Below the pieces are notes generated by a model. That model was not told where the DNA came from. It did no database searches and saw only the letters and a program-made list of their open reading frames with translations. DNA of 22,185 nucleotides from contig DBDG01000038.1 in the NCBI GenBank assembly GCA_002293475.1, positions 2,716 to 24,900 on the forward strand. The letters run 5' to 3'. The DNA is from Lachnospiraceae bacterium UBA938 (GTDB taxonomy: Bacteria > Bacillota > Clostridia > Lachnospirales > Lachnospiraceae). The position numbers were made by a program, and so were the translations under genes. Positions 14,480 to 20,697 of this stretch are shown in pieces; within the stretch, counting starts at the first letter, position 1, and the number at the start of each line of letters is the position of its first letter.

Positions 14480-15697
14480 ATGGAACGAGTGATAATAGGC
14501 ACCGGCTCCGCCGCAGAGGCGATTTATTGGGTCTATAAGAACCGGATAACCTGTTTCGGGGACGACGAGCAGCGCGGGAAAACATTGTTTGGCCTGCCGG
14601 TAATCGGGATTGATGAAGCGGTGGAACGCTACCGTGACAATGCCGAATATCTTGTTGCCATTCCCAGTGCACACCATCTGCTCAGCCGGCTGCCGTTAGG
14701 CAAGGAAAGCCGTGTGATACTGGCGCATGAGGCGCTGGCGGGAAGTGATTATAAAAAGTTATTTACTATAGAGTCTTCTGATTCAGAGTATCCCGATTCA
14801 GAGTATTCTCATACCAAGTTTTCTTTTTCTAAGGATGCCCGGATCGCCAGCGAGGAAGTTGAGCAGTGCGTGAACCTGCACCGGCACATGGGCGCCGGCG
14901 TCTACATCCGCAGCGTGGATATAGTAGTAACCGAACGCTGTTCCCTTCGCTGCCGGGAGTGCTCCAACCTCATGCAGTATTATCATAAGCCCAGAGATTA
15001 CTCCGCAAAAGAGCTGGCGGAGGCGGTGGATGCGTTACTGGACTGTGTTGACATCCTCTATGAGCTGAGGATTATCGGCGGTGAGCCTTTGATGAACAAG
15101 GAAGTATATCAGCTGATTGACAAGCTGGCGCAGGATGAGCGGATCCGCCGCCTAGTCATCTTCACAAACGGAACCATCGTGCCCCCGCCGGAGGCCTGGC
15201 CGCTGATGCGCGGTGATAAAGTTGTCTTCCGCATTACTGACTACGGAACGCTCTCGAGGAATCTATCCCGGCTGGAAGAGGCCCTGATCCGGGAAAAAAT
15301 CGCCTATACCACGTCCCGGATCGAAAAATGGAGTCCCTGTGCATCCATTGAGAGACACGGACGGGCACCCGCAGCATTGGAGGCGCTGTTCCTTGGCTGC
15401 TGCGCCAAAAACCTCCTGACGTTGCTGGACGGCAAGCTGTACCATTGCCCGTTTATGGCTAATGCGATGAATCTGGGCGCGGTTCCCCCCTGCAGTTCGG
15501 ATTCTTTACGGCTCTCTTACGTGCAAAAGCTCGCCAGAGACGAGCGGATTGCGGTTATGCGGGACTTTATATTTCACAAAATCAATTTCCCTACCTGCGA
15601 TTACTGTGCCGGGCGTCCCTATGGCCAAGGAAATCTTAACCCGGCTGAACAAGCTGCCGCGCCGCTACTGTTTTCGCCATATCCCAAGCGGCTGTAA
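14480..15697 (+). CDS. Radical SAM protein with a PglD-like N-terminal domain
   Basis: 405 residues. Residues 1-60 (VIIGTGSAAEAIYWVY, then LFGLPVIGIDEAVERY) resemble the nucleotide-binding N-terminal domain of PglD-type sugar acyltransferases. A short repeat-like linker (DSEYPDSEYSH, 101-111) follows. The radical SAM core has the [4Fe-4S] motif C154-x3-C158-x2-C161 and GGEPL (200-204). C-terminal cysteines (C307, C308, C323, C373, C376) suggest an extra SPASM/twitch-like cluster. GATGAGAAG serves as a ribosome-binding site. Similar radical SAM proteins occur with surface-polysaccharide genes, but none is next door. The substrate is unknown. Confidence 0.85.
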   Translation: MERVIIGTGSAAEAIYWVYKNRITCFGDDEQRGKTLFGLPVIGIDEAVERYRDNAEYLVAIPSAHHLLSRLPLGKESRVILAHEALAGSDYKKLFTIESSDSEYPDSEYSHTKFSFSKDARIASEEVEQCVNLHRHMGAGVYIRSVDIVVTERCSLRCRECSNLMQYYHKPRDYSAKELAEAVDALLDCVDILYELRIIGGEPLMNKEVYQLIDKLAQDERIRRLVIFTNGTIVPPPEAWPLMRGDKVVFRITDYGTLSRNLSRLEEALIREKIAYTTSRIEKWSPCASIERHGRAPAALEALFLGCCAKNLLTLLDGKLYHCPFMANAMNLGAVPPCSSDSLRLSYVQKLARDERIAVMRDFIFHKINFPTCDYCAGRPYGQGNLNPAEQAAAPLLFSPYPKRL

Positions 15698-15751
15698 GCT
15701 TGTTAACATGCGATAGTAGTTTTGGTCATATACGCTCTACAACTGTTCACA

Positions 15752-15787
15752 GGCCAATATGCCGCAAGGTGTATTGCGCCTTTTTTT
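15752..15787 (+). terminator. Terminator after the radical SAM gene
   Basis: Stem GGCCAATA/TATTGCGCC (8 bp with one bulged C), a 12-nt loop, then a run of seven T. Confidence 0.8.
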
Positions 15788-15835
15788 GATTAATTATAGC
15801 AGATTGCGTTGAATTGATCCAAGCGTATCTTTCAG

Positions 15836-15850
15836 ATTTCAGCGAAAACA
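15836..15850. repeat. Fragment of the dispersed intergenic element
   Basis: ATTTCAGCGAAAACA differs by one base from the 3' end of copy 1 (8721-8735) and by one base from that of copy 2 (17360-17374). The 5' part of the element is absent here. Confidence 0.5.
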
Positions 15851-15852
15851 CT

Positions 15853-15941
15853 TAATGTTTTTGGTGTAACATTAGATAACATTTGTGCTATAATAAGACT
15901 ATGTAATGTATGAGGTGCCATGTTGCATTAATAACAAATGT
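15853..15941 (+). promoter_or_regulatory. Thiaminase promoter region with two dyads
   Basis: An extended -10 box TGCTATAAT lies at 15886-15894, without a good -35. Just upstream is an inverted repeat TAATGTT/AACATTA (15853-15874). A second pair, ACATTTGT (15879-15886) and ACAAATGT (15934-15941), brackets the -10 and predicted start. A weak -35 plus flanking dyads suggests activator or repressor control. No TPP-riboswitch core was found in the leader. Confidence 0.5.
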
Positions 15942-15980
15942 GAGATATAAGTTTAGTAAGGAAAAGGAGGAGGAATTATT

Positions 15981-17177
15981 ATGAAACGGGTTATTTCGTT
16001 AGTATTAGTTTTGTCAGTAATGGTAACGGGATGTACGGCTCAGAATGTACCAGCGACGTCGTCACTGCCGGAGAATGCCGCCCTTAAGGTGGCACTGTAT
16101 GAGTATGTGCCGGACATGGAGCGTTTTAAAAGTGCGGTTCGCGCCGGATGGGAACAGATAGAACCGGATATTGAGCTGGAGTTTGTCTCATGGGATTGTT
16201 ACGATTCGGCACCCCCGGAGGATTTGGACGTCATGGTATATGACGCGATATTTTTTCAGAGTTTTGTCGCGGCTGGCAGTTTATTGCCGATTCCCGATAC
16301 GGCCATAGATAACAAAGCCGATTTACTTGGTTTCGCTGTTGAGGCTTGTACGGTCAACGGAGCAGTTTATTCAATACCGCAGATTATCTGTACCAATCTG
16401 CTGTTTTACCGTGACGGTGACACGGCGGTTGCTGGTGCTGATACGGTAGATGAACTATATGATGTAATCGGCGCCAGAGTAACCAGCGATATCATTCCCG
16501 GAGCCAATGAAGGATTATTGATTGATATGTCGGGAGGAACCACGAAGCTTTGTATGTATCTGGACGGTCAGATTGATCATAGCCAGACCTATTCCGACTT
16601 TGATATTCTGCCCGACCCGGACAACTGGGATGTCGGCATTATATCGCGCCTCCAGATGTTACTGCAGATGGCCGGTGAAGAGAGCGCGTATTACTGGCCG
16701 GATGATAATGATTCTTATATCCGTGCCAAATGGCTGCAGCAAGGAAATGGCCGGGCCTACATCGGCTTTACGGAAGCGATGTCCAATATGGGAGAATTCG
16801 CGGATGATGTTTCCTTTAAGCTTTTGTCCAGTTGCGAGCATGACAATATCCCGTTGTTTTTCGGGGATGTCGTCGGCGTTAATGCATCCGTACCGGCGGA
16901 TATGCAGGAATCTGCCATTAAGCTGGCCAATCTGATTGCCGCGGAGGAGACGATGGTGACGGCAATCTCACCAGATGCAGATAATCAATACCCCCAATAT
17001 TTGCTGCCGGCAAGAGCAGGCGTCTATGACCGGATGAGTTCAGATTTTCCGATCTACGGGGAGCTTGATGAGATAGCCATGGATCCCGATAATAAATTGT
17101 TCTTGGCAGGAGCAGATATTTATAACTGGCTTGAGACAGCAAAGGAAAGCTTAGAGGAGAGTCTGGATAATGACTGA
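15981..17177 (+). CDS. Thiaminase I (thiamine pyridinylase), lipoprotein
   Basis: This enzyme (EC 2.5.1.2) cleaves thiamine by replacing the thiazole with another base; its fold resembles periplasmic binding proteins. The 398 residues begin with a lipoprotein signal ending VTGC (Cys18), so it should be anchored outside the membrane. Family signatures are ALYEYVPDMERF, FVSWDCYDSAPP, VYDAIFF, IPQIICTNLLFYRDGD, GLLIDMSGGTTK, DDNDSYIRAKW, GFTEAMSNMG, FFGDVV and PQYLLPAR. With an offset of 24, residues recalled for the Bacillus enzyme (Cys113, Glu241, Tyr16, Tyr18, Tyr50, Asp64, Tyr222, Asp272) fall on C137, E265, Y40, Y42, Y74, D88, Y246 and D296; two further tyrosines become F263 and F294. The site AAGGAGGAGG precedes the ATG. 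It is a lone gene between terminators, with no thiamine genes nearby. Confidence 0.93.
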   Translation: MKRVISLVLVLSVMVTGCTAQNVPATSSLPENAALKVALYEYVPDMERFKSAVRAGWEQIEPDIELEFVSWDCYDSAPPEDLDVMVYDAIFFQSFVAAGSLLPIPDTAIDNKADLLGFAVEACTVNGAVYSIPQIICTNLLFYRDGDTAVAGADTVDELYDVIGARVTSDIIPGANEGLLIDMSGGTTKLCMYLDGQIDHSQTYSDFDILPDPDNWDVGIISRLQMLLQMAGEESAYYWPDDNDSYIRAKWLQQGNGRAYIGFTEAMSNMGEFADDVSFKLLSSCEHDNIPLFFGDVVGVNASVPADMQESAIKLANLIAAEETMVTAISPDADNQYPQYLLPARAGVYDRMSSDFPIYGELDEIAMDPDNKLFLAGADIYNWLETAKESLEESLDND

Positions 17178-17224
17178 CCTCACTGGTGGGATTTTGTTAT
17201 TGTCAAATCAAGCAGACAGGAAAT

Positions 17225-17262
17225 GCCATACCGAGCCTTTGCCGGGCGTGGCTGATTTTTTT
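17225..17262 (+). terminator. Terminator after thiaminase
   Basis: GCCATACC pairs with GGCGTGGC (one mismatch, one G-U) around a 12-nt loop. Three bases after the stem comes a run of seven T. Confidence 0.65.
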
Positions 17263-17304
17263 ATTTCAAACGGATAGAGCGTGACCTAGAGAGACTAAGG
17301 ACCA

Positions 17305-17374
17305 AAATCATCTCTTCTGGCTGGCGGAGTGGTGGGTAACTAACCGGTAAATGGCCTTAATTTCAGCGATAACA
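17305..17374. repeat. Dispersed intergenic element, copy 2
   Basis: Matches 8666-8735 at 62 of 70 positions without gaps; the first 26 bases are identical. It ends 18 bp before the -35 of the next promoter. As with copy 1, it lies in a non-coding gap in the same orientation as the gene downstream. Confidence 0.8.
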
Positions 17375-17392
17375 AATTCAGTCAATTAGAGC

Positions 17393-17421
17393 TTGAATAT
17401 AAGATATTTTAGCTGTATAAT
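17393..17421 (+). promoter_or_regulatory. Promoter of the glycosylase/homospermidine operon
   Basis: TTGAAT, 17 bp, TATAAT: perfect -10 and near-consensus -35. The start near 17428 lies after the in-frame GTG at 17424, which excludes that codon as start. Confidence 0.75.
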
Positions 17422-17486
17422 GAGTGAACCGCAACCTGATTATATACTGTTGGACAAGACAGTTGTTTAGTATTGAGGAAAAACAT

Positions 17487-18671
17487 ATGATAACGCTTAC
17501 GAATCGCCAGGCCCGGCAGTTTCTCTTATTGAAACATGGTTTACTTGGCACATATCAATATGCGGGAAAGCAGGGAGCCTTGGCGTTCGTGCGCCGGACC
17601 GGCTGTATTCAGTTTGATCCTGTTGACTTATGCGGCAAGAATGCCGAGCTTACCCTCCAATCACGGGTAAAGGGATTTACGAAGGGTATGCTGAATGAAC
17701 TGCTGTACCTAGACCGCGTACTGACCGATTATCCGGATAAGAATCTTGCGATTATGCCGACTGAGGACCTGCCCTATTTTGAACGCTACCGTGCGGCGGC
17801 AAGACAGCGTGCGGCGGCTTATCCTGAGATGGCGGCGGCGCTTGAACAGGCTAGGGCGTTTATCCGGGAAAACGGGGCGGTCTGCTCGGATGATATGCAA
17901 CTGGAAGGTGATTTTTACTGGCAGTCGGCGATACACTGGAGCAGCGGCACCAAGCTCTCCCGTTCGGTCCTGGAACAGATGTATTCTGCCGGGGAGCTGA
18001 TTATCCACCATAAGAAGGGGACGAGGAAATATTATGACCTAGCCGAAAAACACCTGCCTTTATCCGTCCTCAGGGCTCCTGATCCGTTCCCTGATGAATT
18101 CGCGCATCAGCAATGGCGGGTGGCTAGGCGGGTCAATGCGGTCGGCCTGCTGGCCAATCGGCCCTCCGACGCATGGCTTAACATATGGGGGCTGAATGTA
18201 GCAATTCGCGGTGAGATATTTCGCACCTTATCAGAAGAAGGAAAGTTGCTGGTGATTCATGTGGAAGGCCTTAAAGACAGCTACTATTGTAACAGTGAGG
18301 ATGCCCCGCTTCTTGAAGCCGTGCGGCAGGAGCCGCCCCGCCGGTTTCGCTGCGAACTGATGGCGCCGCTGGATCCCCTGCTTTGGGACCGGAAGCTGAT
18401 TAAGGCCTTGTTTGGCTTTGAGTATACATGGGAAATATATACCCCCGCGAGCAAGCGGAAATATGGGGTATATGTTCTGCCGCTTCTTTATGGGGAGCAG
18501 TTTATCGGCCGGGTGGAAGCGGTCTGTGACCGCAAGGCCGGCATCCTGACGGTAAAGAACATCTGGTATGAAGACGGGGTCAGGCAGACGAAGAAGCTGA
18601 CGGCGGCGGTGAACGGCTGTTTGCAACGCTTTGCCCGCTTTAATGGATGTGCAATGGTTACCATACAGTGA
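17487..18671 (+). CDS. AlkZ/AlkX-type (HTH_42, YcaQ family) DNA glycosylase
   Basis: 394 residues, built of tandem winged helices. The family removes bulky alkylated bases and, in the YcaQ/AlkX branch, unhooks interstrand crosslinks. The catalytic QxD motif is Q42-F43-D44 in RTGCIQFDPVDL, followed by the conserved LQSRVKGF. The C-terminal part keeps the family pattern APLDPLLWDRKLIKALFGFEYTWEIY and KRKYGVYVLPLLYGEQFIGRVEAV. I start at ATG 17487, with GAGG 8 nt upstream, rather than at the GTG at 17424, which precedes the predicted transcription start. The stop overlaps the Shine-Dalgarno of a possible leader peptide, so the polyamine genes downstream are probably read from the same promoter. 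Confidence 0.9.
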   Translation: MITLTNRQARQFLLLKHGLLGTYQYAGKQGALAFVRRTGCIQFDPVDLCGKNAELTLQSRVKGFTKGMLNELLYLDRVLTDYPDKNLAIMPTEDLPYFERYRAAARQRAAAYPEMAAALEQARAFIRENGAVCSDDMQLEGDFYWQSAIHWSSGTKLSRSVLEQMYSAGELIIHHKKGTRKYYDLAEKHLPLSVLRAPDPFPDEFAHQQWRVARRVNAVGLLANRPSDAWLNIWGLNVAIRGEIFRTLSEEGKLLVIHVEGLKDSYYCNSEDAPLLEAVRQEPPRRFRCELMAPLDPLLWDRKLIKALFGFEYTWEIYTPASKRKYGVYVLPLLYGEQFIGRVEAVCDRKAGILTVKNIWYEDGVRQTKKLTAAVNGCLQRFARFNGCAMVTIQ

Positions 18672-18680
18672 GGAAGGTAG

Positions 18681-18734
18681 ATGAAAAATAAACAGATAAT
18701 TATTGGCGGATCGGTGCGGAGACTAAGATTATGA
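18681..18734 (+). CDS. Possible 17-residue leader peptide
   Basis: The short ORF MKNKQIIIGGSVRRLRL has AGGAAGG just upstream and a stop that overlaps the ATG of the ATP-grasp gene (ATGA). That gene's own site, GGAG 9-10 nt upstream, is weaker, so the short ORF may deliver ribosomes by termination-reinitiation. It could instead be chance. It is too short for any homology argument. Confidence 0.35.
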   Translation: MKNKQIIIGGSVRRLRL

Positions 18735-19993
18735 AACTGCTGTCCATACCGGAAGATAAATATGATGACTACCGGCTTGACGTTATTTTTGACGGCTATA
18801 AATGGGATCCGCAGTTTTTGGACAATAACACGATAGCTAAGCATGTATTAGTTATGACGGAAGAAGAGCATCAAGAACTTAAACGGCTGACAGAGCAGCT
18901 TGCCCAAGAAACGATGCAGGCCGAAGAGATCCTGAACCGGAATCTCAAGCTTGCCGGGCCGCTGGCTTTGCCGAAGGAAGTCCATAAAGAACTCAAGAAA
19001 ATGAAGAATTACCAAAGGGGCAGTCATGTCCGTCTGCTGCGTTTTGATTTTCATCCGACGGTAGAAGGCGGCTGGGCGGTCAGTGAGGTTAACAGCGATG
19101 TTCCCGGCGGTTTTGCGGAAGCATCGGTCATGCCGGCGCTGGCGTCCGGGCTGTATCCGGCCGGACATTACCGGTATGAAGATTTCGGCGCCATCCTTAC
19201 CGGAGCCATTGCGGATAAGACGGTGGCCGGCGGAAGGATCATGCTAGTACATTGTACTTGTTACAGCGACGACCGGCAGGTCATGCAGTATCTGGGCGAC
19301 CGCTTAAAGGACAGGGGATTTTCGGTTATTTACGCGGCTGCTGACCATTTACGTTTTGAGCGTCAGGAAGCCATTAGTATTCTTGATGGCAATGTCGGTA
19401 AGGTTGACATGATTGTCAGATTTATGCCGCTTGAGTGGCTGACTGATATGAAAGCTGAGCGGCGGCCCGGATTTTGGCGAAGAGGCCTCCGGGGTTCCGA
19501 TGCCTGGAAGGGCTATTTTGATAGTGTCACACCCGCCTGCAATCATCCGATCGCAATATTTGCGCAGACGAAACGTTTTCCGCTGGTATGGGACCAGCTG
19601 GAAGAACGCGGTGCCGACTTTTCGATGTGGCGTGCATTGCTGCCGCAGACGATCGAAGTCAAGGATGTAAAAAAGCAGGAAGGCTTTATCTACAAGCCGG
19701 CCTGCGGCCGGGTCGGTGAAAACATCGCGATCAAAGAGGCGTGTACGGCCGGCGAATATGAAAAGATCATCAAGGAAGTAAAAAAACACCCCCGCAAGTT
19801 TTTGGCCCAAAAAAGGTTTTACAGCAAGCCGTTGACCAGTGAGGACGGTGAAAGCTTTCATGTATGTGTGGGCTCTTTTTGTGTTGACCAAAAGGCCGCC
19901 GGATATTATGCCAGGATCAGCCGCCGGCCGCGGATTGATTCCTATGCGGCCGATATTCCGGTTCTGATAGTACAAGCGAGGGAACAGCCATGA
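18731..19993 (+). CDS. Glutathionylspermidine-synthetase-like ATP-grasp ligase
   Basis: 420 residues, soluble. Members join a carboxylate to an amine through an acyl phosphate; the model reaction is glutathione plus spermidine. Visible motifs are RFDFHP (104-109), EVNSDVPGGFAEAS (119-132), the ATP loop YKPACGRVGENI (321-332) and the C-terminal GSFCVDQKAAGYYARISRRP (381-400), which parallel the YgiC/YjfC branch. The N-terminal CHAP amidase of E. coli Gsp is absent, so it is synthetase-only. The stop overlaps the next gene (ATGA). With homospermidine synthase two genes on, homospermidine is the likely amine; the acid partner is unknown. Confidence 0.85.
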   Translation: MKLLSIPEDKYDDYRLDVIFDGYKWDPQFLDNNTIAKHVLVMTEEEHQELKRLTEQLAQETMQAEEILNRNLKLAGPLALPKEVHKELKKMKNYQRGSHVRLLRFDFHPTVEGGWAVSEVNSDVPGGFAEASVMPALASGLYPAGHYRYEDFGAILTGAIADKTVAGGRIMLVHCTCYSDDRQVMQYLGDRLKDRGFSVIYAAADHLRFERQEAISILDGNVGKVDMIVRFMPLEWLTDMKAERRPGFWRRGLRGSDAWKGYFDSVTPACNHPIAIFAQTKRFPLVWDQLEERGADFSMWRALLPQTIEVKDVKKQEGFIYKPACGRVGENIAIKEACTAGEYEKIIKEVKKHPRKFLAQKRFYSKPLTSEDGESFHVCVGSFCVDQKAAGYYARISRRPRIDSYAADIPVLIVQAREQP

Positions 19994-20697
19994 CAGGGAA
20001 AGAGATATACAAGATATGGGCGCCGCCGGATGCGCGATGGACTGCCTGGGTCAGGCCGGTCCCCTTTGTCGGGATCAGTTCGGTTTCCCGTGGCGGTGTC
20101 GGTCCGGTTTCCTTGAGCAGTGTCGGTCCGGCGGCAAAAAATCATATGGAAGCCCAGGGGTCTTATTATGATGCCGGTAACGGCGTTCTCCATGCGGACG
20201 GATTTAAGACAGGCACCGCGATTATCCTTGACCTGCCCGGAAACGAAGCCATAAAAGCGGGCATAGCACTGGCCCGGAAGGGTTTCCGGCCGATACCGCT
20301 TTATAACGGTACCAGAGAGCAGCCGGGCGCAATGGCGCTTGTTGACCATCACGGTCAGGAGCGTGCTTTGCTTTGGGGGGCGCGAGAGCTGGCGAGGATA
20401 AAACTGGATAAAGACGCACCGCCGGTATTTTTACTGGACAGTAACCGCACGCACCGGTTCCGGATGGCGGCATCTGTTTTTGATAACAGCTGGGATTTAT
20501 ATCATCAGGATCTTCCCTCAGCGGCGTTTTTTGTAAAGAACGGGATCAATAGAATCATCATCAAGGGGGAAAAGGTGCAAAGGGATATCGCTAAGATCCT
20601 TTATAAGTTTCCCGCTGAAGGGGTGGCGATTTTTCATACGGACGGCGATGAAAGCCCCCGCAAGATCCGGATCAGAAGAAAGGGAGCTTTGGGATGA
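19990..20697 (+). CDS. Uncharacterised protein coupled to the polyamine genes
   Basis: 235 residues, with no signal peptide or clear membrane segment. I recognise no family. Residues 1-60 are rich in Gly, Pro, Ser and Val (VRPVPFVGISSVSRGGVGPV, with two GVGPVS/SVGPA echoes) and look flexible. From about residue 70 an ordered alpha/beta domain appears: GTAIILDLPGNEAIKAGIALARKGFRP, a middle segment PGAMALVDHHGQERALLWGARELA, PPVFLLDSNR and a basic end. The Asp-His-His in VDHHGQE is a possible metal site. Start and stop overlap both neighbours by 4 nt (ATGA), so it is made in step with the ATP-grasp ligase and homospermidine synthase. It may be a subunit, a carrier of the acid partner, or a tailoring enzyme. 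Confidence 0.8.
   Translation: MTGKEIYKIWAPPDARWTAWVRPVPFVGISSVSRGGVGPVSLSSVGPAAKNHMEAQGSYYDAGNGVLHADGFKTGTAIILDLPGNEAIKAGIALARKGFRPIPLYNGTREQPGAMALVDHHGQERALLWGARELARIKLDKDAPPVFLLDSNRTHRFRMAASVFDNSWDLYHQDLPSAAFFVKNGINRIIIKGEKVQRDIAKILYKFPAEGVAIFHTDGDESPRKIRIRRKGALG

Larger units (their letters stand above)
17178..17486. other. Intergenic region of 309 bp
   Basis: Contains the thiaminase terminator (17225-17262), copy 2 of the dispersed element (17305-17374) and the promoter of the glycosylase gene (17393-17421). No further ORF was seen. Confidence 0.6.

Noticed and set aside
15981..17177. Ordinary sugar- or thiamine-binding lipoprotein of an ABC transporter
   Set aside because: The overall fold is shared, but the IPQIICTNLLFY and GFTEAMSNMG motifs with catalytic Cys and Glu are those of thiaminase I, and no permease or ATPase gene is adjacent.
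17424..17486. Upstream GTG start for the DNA glycosylase
   Set aside because: The GTG lies 3 bases after the TATAAT box and before the predicted transcription start; the ATG at 17487 has a Shine-Dalgarno and begins the conserved domain.
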